A DNA stretch of 21,785 bases from Ignavibacteria bacterium UBA2333. Its GTDB lineage: Bacteria > Bacteroidota > Ignavibacteria > Kapaibacteriales > Kapaibacteriaceae. This document shows, in pieces, positions 15,727 through 21,785 of the stretch. The notes beneath the pieces were generated by a model, which was not told the DNA's origin, searched no databases, and saw only the letters and a list, made by a program, of their open reading frames with translations. The position numbers were made by a program, and so were the translations under genes. The first letter of the stretch is position 1. Each line of letters begins with the position of its first letter. Location: positions 1-21,785 of the forward strand of contig DDUR01000072.1 of the NCBI GenBank assembly GCA_002344895.1. The letters run 5' to 3'.

Positions 15727-16785
15727 ATGCCTCTCGCCCTTGCCATCGTCATAGCCCTTGCTGCCGCCATCGTCGGGATGCGCGTTGTGCAGGCCGTGAC
15801 GTCGTGGGTAGTGCGGAGAATCTTTAAGCGTCTTGGATGGGACGATCCGGGACACGATCCATGTCGGAGAATCGGCAGGGCAACTGGACTCTTTGTGGCA
15901 GCAGCTGGACTTGAGGCGGCTCTACCTTGGTTGCAAGTGCCAGATCCGTACGGTACAAAGTCAGGACTCGTACTCGACGTTTTTGCCTCTCTCTTTGCAG
16001 TCATCGCCGGCTGGCGTCTGGTTGATGCTGTTGCCGAACATCTTGCTCACACAACCACAAAAGGGTCTTCCACAAGTAAACAACTTGTGCCCCTTTTGCG
16101 CCGTGGCCTCAAGATTCTTGTGGTGGCCATCGGAATTGTTGTCACCCTGCAACGATTTGACGTCAATATCGCAGCCGTTCTCGCGGGACTGTCGATAGGT
16201 GGTGTGGCTGTCGCACTCGCTGCCCAGGACACCATCAAGAATCTCTTTGGTGCCTTTACACTCATGACGGATCGCCCATTCGTGGTGGGTGATTGGATTA
16301 TTGTTCAAGGGGCAGAGGGGGTGGTGGAGGACATTGGTTTACGTAGTACGAGGTTACGCACCTTCAATGACTCTGTGGTAACCATTTCGAACGGACGTCT
16401 GGCTGACATGACGATAGACAACATGGGGCTGCGTGTTATGCGACGCTACCGTACGTTCCTCGGAATCACCTATGACACACCAGTGGACTCCATACAACAG
16501 TTTATTGATCGACTACATGCCTTTGTCCGTGACCACGACCGCATCGTGAAGGATGACTCGAAGATATTTATTGCATTCTTTGAGTTTGGTGACTATGCTT
16601 TACGAATTGTTTTTCAGGTTTACTTCGATGTAATGACAGGTGTGGATGAACATCGAGTGCGGCAAGACGTCAACATTGGGATAATGAGAATTGCTCAGGA
16701 AATGGGAATTGACTTTGCCTTCCCAACACAAACAATTCATTCGCCGGCAGCATCCAGTCCGTTCTCGCAAGCTACCGAAAGTTGA
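15727..16785 (+). CDS. MscS-family small-conductance mechanosensitive channel
   Basis: A 352-residue inner-membrane channel predicted to release solutes during hypo-osmotic shock. Hydrophobic segments lie at about 3-25, 52-70, 80-103, 125-143 and 147-175. The last is the Gly/Ala-rich pore helix (AAVLAGLSIGGVAVALAAQDTIKNLFGAF region). The MscS signature follows: DRPFVVGDWI (182-191), a beta domain (EGVVEDIGLRSTRLRTFND) with the usual [VI]-[ST]-N block (ISNGRLAD), and an alpha/beta cytoplasmic domain ending in FAFPTQTIH. The extra N-terminal helices place it with YnaI/YbdG-like members rather than minimal MscS. An AAGGA site (15717-15721) overlaps the thrS stop and sits five bases before the ATG, so the gene is probably co-transcribed with thrS. 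Confidence 0.93.
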   Translation: MPLALAIVIALAAAIVGMRVVQAVTSWVVRRIFKRLGWDDPGHDPCRRIGRATGLFVAAAGLEAALPWLQVPDPYGTKSGLVLDVFASLFAVIAGWRLVDAVAEHLAHTTTKGSSTSKQLVPLLRRGLKILVVAIGIVVTLQRFDVNIAAVLAGLSIGGVAVALAAQDTIKNLFGAFTLMTDRPFVVGDWIIVQGAEGVVEDIGLRSTRLRTFNDSVVTISNGRLADMTIDNMGLRVMRRYRTFLGITYDTPVDSIQQFIDRLHAFVRDHDRIVKDDSKIFIAFFEFGDYALRIVFQVYFDVMTGVDEHRVRQDVNIGIMRIAQEMGIDFAFPTQTIHSPAASSPFSQATES

Positions 16786-16794
16786 GTGACAGCC

Positions 16795-17154
16795 ATGAAC
16801 CGTAAACTCGTCGTCATCGGTGCAATACTCATACTGGTGGGCACCGGAACGTTTATCGTCAGTAGAGACGTTGCCGTCATGATTGTTGCACTCTTTGGTC
16901 TTGTTGCCATTGTTGTCTCATCCTTCGTTCGGAGACTTTCGCCTACAACGTCGGCTATCGTCGTCCTTGTGTTTGGACTCGTCCTCATGGTGCTTGGTGC
17001 AACTGCCGTACCGGCATCAATTCGACTTCTGTTAGGTCAGGAACTACCTCTACCAGCAAGGATTGTAGCATTCTCACTCCAAGCAATTACAGGCCTTGTC
17101 ACGGCAACCATTGGAATTCGAGTATACCTTATGAATCGACACAGGGAAGAATGA
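16795..17154 (+). CDS. Small integral membrane protein of unknown function
   Basis: A 119-residue protein with no family I can name. It has four hydrophobic segments, at about 4-22, 26-44, 53-76 and 88-112. Short charged turns separate some of them (VRRLSP after the second), and the tail is highly charged (NRHREE). There are no cysteines or histidine clusters that would suggest metal or redox chemistry. The ATG at 16795 is preferred over the GTG at 16786, which lies directly after the mscS stop. It follows mscS by nine bases and its stop overlaps the next gene's ATG, so it belongs to the thrS-mscS run. A role in the envelope is a guess from its neighbours. Confidence 0.75.
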   Translation: MNRKLVVIGAILILVGTGTFIVSRDVAVMIVALFGLVAIVVSSFVRRLSPTTSAIVVLVFGLVLMVLGATAVPASIRLLLGQELPLPARIVAFSLQAITGLVTATIGIRVYLMNRHREE

Positions 17155-17840
17155 TGATACGCGTAATACTCATAATGATTGTTGCGAGTGTCACGAATCT
17201 CTCAGCTTGTCTTCACTGTGCATGGACAGAGGTCCATACTGTGCAAAACACACTCGTCAGTGTGTTTTCGCCGGTGCCGATGTTTGCGACGGGAGAACAC
17301 GATGTGTTAACGAAATCTACGTCGGCAACAAAGCCATACAGCTTTGGCCCCGCTACACTCTGGGTGGATTCGACGAAGTGGCGTTCCTCAAAGATGGAAA
17401 TCAATAAGAACTCACCGTTTCACCTCGTGAATTCAGATGGTAATATCGTTGTCACTGGAATGGTACATCAGAAAATAGACTCTACAACGTTTAACGTTGA
17501 TACCTTGGTAGCGACATTAAAGCTGAGTGCTAATGATCATCCCGTTAAAATTGACCGTATTGATACCATTCTAGTCAATGGTCGTTTATTCCGAGAAATA
17601 GTCATCACGATGTATCTGGGTGACTTGCGTGTGGCCATGTCGTGGTTTGTATCGTTTCAAGATACCAGCCTCATTGCACTCATTACGATAACGCTTCATG
17701 GTCTCGAAGTTGTACACCGAAACGATATTCGAAACCTTATCAGTGGGTGTGTGTGGCCTTCTTCACCAGAATCGAAGTCTATTAAGCAACCCGATACTAA
17801 ACCGGATGTCCGCGCTCCACAAGCCCCACAACGCAAGTAG
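17154..17840 (+). CDS. Exported CLHCAW-motif protein, first tandem copy
   Basis: A 228-residue exported protein of an unrecognised family, homologous to the gene at 17959. A short signal sequence (MIRVILIMIV) ends in L-S-A-C, a good lipobox. C19 is followed at once by L-H-C-A-W, so the mature protein would begin with a C-x-x-C pair. Blocks shared with the second copy are GPATLWVDSTKW (65-76), HLVNSDGN with TGM (90-103) and VNG (141-143), at nearly the same positions. The mixed alpha/beta pattern with a central L-V-x-x-D-G-N strand recalls the PsbP/DcrB/Mog1 fold, which is an inference only. The C-terminal 28 residues are Pro/Lys-rich and missing from the other copy. Two ATGs (17151, 17154) are adjacent. 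The second is chosen because it matches the other copy and lies six bases from an AGGGA site. Confidence 0.78.
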   Translation: MIRVILIMIVASVTNLSACLHCAWTEVHTVQNTLVSVFSPVPMFATGEHDVLTKSTSATKPYSFGPATLWVDSTKWRSSKMEINKNSPFHLVNSDGNIVVTGMVHQKIDSTTFNVDTLVATLKLSANDHPVKIDRIDTILVNGRLFREIVITMYLGDLRVAMSWFVSFQDTSLIALITITLHGLEVVHRNDIRNLISGCVWPSSPESKSIKQPDTKPDVRAPQAPQRK

Positions 17841-17929
17841 CTTGGCCTCCGCCTATTCGTTTGCTGGTTCGTCTGATGGCGTCTATTCCACACGAATCCA
17901 AGTCTCTCGGCGTGACAGCGATTCGTTCG

Positions 17930-17937
17930 TATTTTCG
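17930..17937 (+). promoter_or_regulatory. Candidate promoter box for the second CLHCAW gene
   Basis: TATTTTCG matches TAnnTTTG at seven of eight positions, with the same T-to-C variation as the polA box. It lies 21 bases before the ATG at 17959, with an AAGGAA ribosome site (17948-17953) in between. The 118-base gap (17841-17958) that contains it is the only sizeable gap in this gene run, so the second CLHCAW gene and the ferredoxin gene may have their own promoter. I see no terminator in the gap. Confidence 0.35.
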
Positions 17938-17958
17938 ACGTCGTAACAAGGAAACACT

Positions 17959-18573
17959 ATGATTCGCATCATTCTCATTTTGCTTCTTGTCAGCGCAACG
18001 TCGGCGTCGGCCTGTTTGCATTGCGCTTGGAACGCCGCAGGTACGGCATCATCTGCGCTAACCAGCCTCTTTGTTCCCGTCTTGAACGCTCCGGTATCGG
18101 AAAAGCCGGTTAAGCTCGTAAAGCCTAAGACAGCAAAACAGCAATACGCCATCGGATATGGCACATTGTTCGTGGATAACAAACGCTGGACGAAGTCGCC
18201 GGAAGTCATCATTGAAGACGCTGCTGTTAATCTTGTTCATGCTGATGGCAATGCCTACATCGCAGGAATGACAAACACTCAATTTGTTCCGATTGATGCG
18301 TTTGTTGAGCAGTTTCTTGCTGGCCTTCGGTCAGACGAACAGAACAAGGACGTTCGGTTGATTGAAAAAAGAAATGTCGAAGTGAATGGCGTTAAGATGA
18401 CCGAGCTTGTGATCCACGTCACGATTAATGACACACCCTTCATGTATGACGTACTTGTGCATACAGGTAGTAAGGGTATGATCATGATGATGTCATGGAC
18501 ACATTCTGAAATATTTGAAGAACTTAAAGCAGACATGATGTCAGCTTTTAGTGGTCTTGTTATCAAAAAATGA
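17959..18573 (+). CDS. Exported CLHCAW-motif protein, second tandem copy
   Basis: A 204-residue paralogue of the preceding gene. The signal sequence MIRIILILLLVSATS leads to A-S-A-C, a weaker lipobox than in the first copy. Cleavage before C19 leaves the same C-L-H-C-A-W start. Conserved blocks are GYGTLFVDNKRW (66-77), NLVHADGN with AGM (91-104) and VNG (142-144). The C-terminal half (FMYDVLVHTGSKGMIMMMSW, then an amphipathic helix) fits a small alpha/beta domain like PsbP/DcrB, a resemblance judged by eye only. The Pro/Lys-rich tail of copy one is absent. An AAGGAA site five bases upstream fixes the start. The stop overlaps the ferredoxin ATG (ATGA). Function is unknown. The paired cysteines could bind metal, form a disulphide, or carry a lipid on the first cysteine. 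Confidence 0.8.
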   Translation: MIRIILILLLVSATSASACLHCAWNAAGTASSALTSLFVPVLNAPVSEKPVKLVKPKTAKQQYAIGYGTLFVDNKRWTKSPEVIIEDAAVNLVHADGNAYIAGMTNTQFVPIDAFVEQFLAGLRSDEQNKDVRLIEKRNVEVNGVKMTELVIHVTINDTPFMYDVLVHTGSKGMIMMMSWTHSEIFEELKADMMSAFSGLVIKK

Positions 18574-18983
18574 CCGACGTTCTCCAAGGGTCAGAAGGAC
18601 CATCCGAGGGATCTATGGCCGGCAAGAAAAAAATGCGTGAAAAGGCCGCGGAACTTGGTGTGGGAACACATCAGCGTCACATCTTTCTGTGTTGTGACCA
18701 GTCTAAACCCAAGTGTTGTTCACTTGAACAGGGTCTTAAGTCCTGGGATCATCTGAAGTCTCGACTACATGATCTTGAACTTGATGTACCAGGTAAGGTA
18801 TTCCGAACAAAGGCAAACTGTCTGCGTGTTTGTGCAAATGGGCCAATTGCACTTGTGATGCCGGATAATGTTTGGTATCACTCGTGCACACCAAAGGTTC
18901 TTGATACAATCATCGACGAACATCTTCTCCAAGGTAAGCCCGTCGAAGAGTATCGAATTATACCGCAGCCCGACAACCAGTAG
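18570..18983 (+). CDS. Thioredoxin-like [2Fe-2S] ferredoxin
   Basis: A 137-residue cytoplasmic electron carrier of the thioredoxin-like ferredoxin family. The core starts at RHIFLCCDQSKPKCCS (36-51) and continues with FRTKANCLRVCANGP. The cluster ligands are expected among C41/C42, C49/C50, C84 and C88; a further C106 is present. An N-terminal Lys/Arg helix (KKKMREKAAELG) precedes the core, as in homologues from cyanobacteria and related groups. The reported ATG overlaps the CLHCAW gene stop. An ATG at 18615 (MAGKKKM) has a GAGGG site four bases upstream and would remove a low-complexity leader of 15 residues, so it may be the true start. The redox partner is unknown. It is the last gene of the plus-strand run and is followed by a strong hairpin. 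Confidence 0.9.
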   Translation: MTDVLQGSEGPSEGSMAGKKKMREKAAELGVGTHQRHIFLCCDQSKPKCCSLEQGLKSWDHLKSRLHDLELDVPGKVFRTKANCLRVCANGPIALVMPDNVWYHSCTPKVLDTIIDEHLLQGKPVEEYRIIPQPDNQ

Positions 18984-18990
18984 AATATAA

Positions 18991-19029
18991 ACATGGCCCC
19001 ATAAAGAGATATTCTTTACGGAGCCATGT
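18991..19029. terminator. Long hairpin between convergent genes, probable two-way terminator
   Basis: A near-symmetrical 39-base inverted repeat lies between the ferredoxin stop (18983) and the stop of the minus-strand BNR gene (19067). ACATGGC (18991-18997) pairs with GCCATGT (19023-19029), CC (18999-19000) with GG (19020-19021), and TAAAGA (19002-19007) with TCTTTA (19013-19018). Only two single mismatches interrupt the stem, and the loop is about five bases. On the minus strand it is followed by TTATATT, a modest U-tract; on the plus strand no U-tract follows. It may work better for the minus-strand gene, or by blocking exonucleases. Confidence 0.6.
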
Positions 19030-19066
19030 AGTGAGGGAGGAGGAGTAGTTGCGTTTGCTGTATTGT

Positions 19067-20332
19067 TTACGGTCTGCTTTCGCGGGTAACGACAATGGCT
19101 ACGGCCGGCCAGGACAGTGTTGATAGGTGCTGCTCGGAGGTGATTCTATACGCAGCGTAGTGTTTACCGTGAAGATCGAACACATCAACAACAAGGGGAG
19201 TTGTTCGATCAGTCGATGATGTCACTCGAAAGTCAGCTTCCCCTCGAAGGTGTAGTCGTGTGTTGGATCGTGTCGGCGCCGTGTCATCAACGTCATCTGT
19301 TGATGTAGTTGCTTGCCGGACATAGAGGTGCCCATCTGTTGTACTGATGAAGATTTTCCCCGTTGAAGATGCAGCGAAGGATGACATCGACCGTTGCGCG
19401 AGGAAGATGTCCGTTGTATGGCGTGTCCAGGTCACTCCGCCGTCATCTGACGTGACAACGTACGGTCGTGCACCACCGATCAAACCCCAGGCGGCAAGAT
19501 ATTGCCCACGTAGTGGCTTAAATGTATGCATCCGTACAAGGCTGTCAATTCCATACGAAGCCATTGACCATGTATGCCCACCATCCGTAGAACGGTGGAC
19601 GTAATCGTAATCAGGCACCACAACTGTATGCGCGTCAACAGCATGAACGTAGGGCGTATATCGCCCGCCTGAAATGGCTGTTGTGTCCCACGAGAGTCCA
19701 CCATCCGTAGTGGAATAGGACATAGACGTAAGTAGGCCAGATGTTTCTACATGGTAACCAACACCAACACCATTATCCTTCGTCAGGAAGTTCATCGACA
19801 AGACAGTGTATCCTGCGGAAACAGGGAACTGAGCATCTCGCCAATCGACACCTGCGTTACGTGTTACGTGAACGGTGGACCGGATTTCCTGGGGTGTGTC
19901 GCCAACGTGGACAACACTAATCCATGCCGTAGATGCATCCCACGCACCGAGATCGACAATCGTACTTGGTTCTGTTGCAACTTCAAAGATCTTGGTCCAT
20001 GTCTGTCCACCATCCGTTGTGCGTTCAATCGCATTTGCGTCTGATGAGATTGCGTAACCAACAAGAGCGTTCACAAAGGCCAGTCGTACGGCAGCTCCAC
20101 GAGACGAAGCTGCATGTGTTTGCCACGTCTGTCCATTGTCGGGCGAATGTCGCAGAACATCTGGTCCAAGGTCATTAGTGGCTGAGTAAAACACGTTGCT
20201 CCCAGCCGTTGTGATGTCGAGAATACTCTCGTGTTCGATTGATGGGTCTGGTGACCACTGCCCCGTCGCCGGTACGACAAGCGCACCGGCGAACAAGACT
20301 GTGGTGAGAGATAGGGAGAGGAGGGTTTTCAT
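19067..20332 (-). CDS. Exported BNR/Asp-box repeat protein with degenerate T9SS-like tail
   Basis: A 421-residue exported beta-propeller protein (signal peptide with core LTTVLFAGALVV and cleavage near ATGQ). Six Asp-box/BNR repeats of the form S/T-x-D-G-G-x-T-W occur at about 64-70, 105-112, 157-164, 208-215, 248-255 and 295-302, a sortilin/Ycf48-like arrangement. At the DNA level they leave near-identical CCACCATCCGT copies on the plus strand (near 19580, 19700 and 20009). The C-terminal part VVDVFDLHGKHYAAY resembles the core of a type A sorting domain. The PNP lead-in is missing and the chain ends shortly after AVAIVV, so the tail may be eroded. It is a neighbour and paralogue of the following minus-strand protein, lying six bases after that gene's stop and probably co-transcribed. 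Binding partner unknown. Confidence 0.82.
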   Translation of the reverse strand: MKTLLSLSLTTVLFAGALVVPATGQWSPDPSIEHESILDITTAGSNVFYSATNDLGPDVLRHSPDNGQTWQTHAASSRGAAVRLAFVNALVGYAISSDANAIERTTDGGQTWTKIFEVATEPSTIVDLGAWDASTAWISVVHVGDTPQEIRSTVHVTRNAGVDWRDAQFPVSAGYTVLSMNFLTKDNGVGVGYHVETSGLLTSMSYSTTDGGLSWDTTAISGGRYTPYVHAVDAHTVVVPDYDYVHRSTDGGHTWSMASYGIDSLVRMHTFKPLRGQYLAAWGLIGGARPYVVTSDDGGVTWTRHTTDIFLAQRSMSSFAASSTGKIFISTTDGHLYVRQATTSTDDVDDTAPTRSNTRLHLRGEADFRVTSSTDRTTPLVVDVFDLHGKHYAAYRITSEQHLSTLSWPAVAIVVTRESRP

Positions 20333-20338
20333 TGATGT

Positions 20339-21643
20339 TTAGTTGTGAAGGACTGTCGTCGATGCTGTGGTTACATTGTTTGTGACGCGGATGAGATAGA
20401 ATCCTCGTGGAAGATTCTCGGCTTGTAGCGTTGTCTCCATCGCGTCGGCAGCAATCGTCGAAGTGTGGTGAAGTGTTCCTGTGACGTCGACGAGTGATAC
20501 AACAAGGTGTCCTTGAAGCCAAGCTGGTCGGTGTACGGTCAGTTGACCTGCGAAGGGGTTTGGCGAAACGCTAAGGTTGTTGACGGTAAAATCATCAATA
20601 GACGCTGTCGGACTCTTGACAAAGACGTCGCCGTCTGAGGTGCCCACAACTGCATGGCGGTCGTCAATCACCCATGATGCGCTGACGGCGCGGTCAGTAC
20701 GAAAACCATCTACGCTCTGTTTCGTCCATGTAGCACCTGCGTCACTCGACATCAGGATGCATGCCTTCGTATTCGCGTCAGTTAATCCCCAAGTAATAAT
20801 GTGGTTCTGTTGACCATCTCGTGGTGCGTATACTCGCGAAAGTCCTTCAATGCCGTATGGTTCTTGGGTCCATGATGCACCATGATCCGTGCTGACGTAG
20901 ATACTGTCAAATCCGGTAGCCAGGAAGCTCCCATCTGAGCGGCCGAGTATTCCGTTTATAAAACGTACGGTTGCAGGTGGAATCTTTGACCACGTATACC
21001 CGCCGTCAGACGTACGATACCAGAACCGTTCGCCGCTCGTGTTTGACGGATAACCAATGGCTATTCCATCAAGTGTTGTAGCAAACGATACGTTCTGCAT
21101 TGTATAGCCGGTGCGATCAGGCATTCCGGACGATGCATCAAACCAGTTCTGTCCACCATCGTACGTGGTATACACGATTGGTTGAACTGTCGTGGGATCA
21201 TGTGTGTCGAGGAATCCAGTCACATAACCAAAGTTCTCATCAACAAACCGTATCGTCCGTAGGTAGACAAGTGATGGAAGGTTCGCTAGGACCGTGTCCC
21301 AATCGGAACCGCCATTCGTTGTTTTTATAACAGTAGTTCCTGCATCACTGATGCCAAACCCCGTAGCAGCACCCGTAAACCATAGAGCGGAGAGTTCTCG
21401 CTGCCACTGATCAAACGGTTCCACCGACGTCCACGTGCGCCCAGCATCAATGGTACGGTGCAGCGTGTGTGCTGGACCAGCCAGGAGTCCACGCGACATG
21501 TAGCCGAGTGAGGAGGTGGGGAAGTGGACGGCCTGGACCGGAATTGTCGAGAATCCCGTGTGTTTCCACCACTGAGCTTGGACCGATGGTGATGTAAACA
21601 GTGTGCTGAGGGTTAGCACCGCAAGGATGTAGAGGTGTTTCAT
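20339..21643 (-). CDS. Exported BNR/Asp-box repeat protein with type A T9SS sorting domain
   Basis: A 434-residue surface or secreted protein. The signal peptide (MKHLYILAVLTLSTLF, cleavage after VQA) is followed by six BNR/Asp-box repeats (TIDAGRTW 64-71, TTNGGSDW, TYDGGQNW, TSDGGYTW, STDHGASW, SSDAGATW 299-306), predicting a sortilin/Ycf48-like propeller. The last 75 or so residues are a textbook type A T9SS C-terminal domain: SPNPF (360-364), LVVSLVDVTG, then LPRGFYLIRV and a short final strand. This domain directs export across the outer membrane by the type IX system and is normally cleaved. The ATG at 21643 is chosen over the GTG at 21652 because it opens directly on the signal peptide and has a GGTGA-like site. 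It is the first gene of a two-gene minus-strand unit with the gene at 19067. Confidence 0.88.
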   Translation of the reverse strand: MKHLYILAVLTLSTLFTSPSVQAQWWKHTGFSTIPVQAVHFPTSSLGYMSRGLLAGPAHTLHRTIDAGRTWTSVEPFDQWQRELSALWFTGAATGFGISDAGTTVIKTTNGGSDWDTVLANLPSLVYLRTIRFVDENFGYVTGFLDTHDPTTVQPIVYTTYDGGQNWFDASSGMPDRTGYTMQNVSFATTLDGIAIGYPSNTSGERFWYRTSDGGYTWSKIPPATVRFINGILGRSDGSFLATGFDSIYVSTDHGASWTQEPYGIEGLSRVYAPRDGQQNHIITWGLTDANTKACILMSSDAGATWTKQSVDGFRTDRAVSASWVIDDRHAVVGTSDGDVFVKSPTASIDDFTVNNLSVSPNPFAGQLTVHRPAWLQGHLVVSLVDVTGTLHHTSTIAADAMETTLQAENLPRGFYLIRVTNNVTTASTTVLHN

Positions 21644-21785
21644 GATGTTCACCGAAGTGTGGGCTGTGTGGGTTGAGGGAACAACCGCAAATTCGGTGAC
21701 ATGAAGTACGAGCTACCTCAGTCAAAAGGTTGAATCGTGTGGTGGGGGGAAGTGGTGCGTTAGGAGGTTGGGGGGAAGGTGGGGG
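21644..21785. other. Upstream region with G-rich right edge
   Basis: The last 142 bases contain no supported gene. They must hold the promoter of the BNR pair, but I find no good TAnnTTTG box. The outer part is G-rich on the plus strand: runs of six (21744-21749), six (21770-21775) and five or more (21781 to the edge), with several GG pairs between. This could fold as a G-quadruplex or be part of a gene cut by the window. Confidence 0.4.

Noticed and set aside
17698..17946. A plus-strand frame across the end of the first CLHCAW gene and the following gap
   Set aside because: No ribosome site, no recognisable motif, Ser-rich random-looking product; it mostly overlaps a real gene in another frame.
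19577..20019. Near-identical CCACCATCCGT copies as a possible CRISPR or regulatory repeat
   Set aside because: The copies encode the T-D-G-G-x-T-W Asp-box repeats in frame, with uneven spacing set by the protein, so they are coding repeats.
1..21785. Mobile element, defence island or biosynthetic cluster
   Set aside because: No transposase, integrase, recombinase, nuclease-based defence gene, toxin-antitoxin pair or synthase was seen on either strand; gene packing and content look like ordinary core chromosome.

Overview
The window is a compact stretch of bacterial chromosome. Sixteen protein genes leave almost no free DNA, and the longest gap (about 140 bases) is at the right edge. I see no tRNA, rRNA, CRISPR array, insertion sequence or phage gene. 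The best guess for the organism is the Bacteroidota/Chlorobiota side of the FCB group, perhaps a Kapabacteria- or Ignavibacteria-like lineage. This is inferred from a clear type IX secretion (T9SS) sorting tail, a PKD-rich secreted protein with a Bacteroidota-style N-terminus, a PorE-like PD40/OmpA protein, and promoter boxes close to TAnnTTTG, with two genes lacking a Shine-Dalgarno site. No marker gene here fixes the species.

Layout. (1) A TerC/Alx-type membrane protein (minus strand) diverges from polA. The 55-base gap holds two back-to-back promoter boxes built into one palindrome. (2) Seven plus-strand genes follow, from polA to 10520, with junctions that overlap or sit within 19 bases: DNA polymerase I, an undecaprenyl-diphosphate phosphatase fused in frame to a cyclophilin, a secreted cyclophilin, a PD40/OmpA envelope protein, an ArgD-like aminotransferase, a GrpB-family protein and a THUMP-type RNA methyltransferase. 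(3) A 1044-residue secreted PKD protein lies on the minus strand, divergent from thrS. (4) A second plus-strand run holds thrS, an MscS-type channel, a small membrane protein, two tandem paralogues of an unrecognised exported family marked by C-L-H-C-A-W, and a thioredoxin-like [2Fe-2S] ferredoxin. (5) A long hairpin, probably a two-way terminator, separates this run from a minus-strand pair of BNR/Asp-box repeat proteins, one with a textbook T9SS tail.

How the genes fit together. Most are housekeeping (replication and repair, tRNA charging, rRNA modification, amino-acid metabolism). The theme that goes beyond this is the cell envelope: lipid-carrier recycling, two predicted extracytoplasmic prolyl isomerases, a peptidoglycan-binding PorE-like protein, a mechanosensitive channel and three proteins that look like T9SS cargo. 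The most unusual items are the UppP-cyclophilin fusion and the tandem CLHCAW family. I did not find a defence system, biosynthetic cluster or other self-contained novel system.
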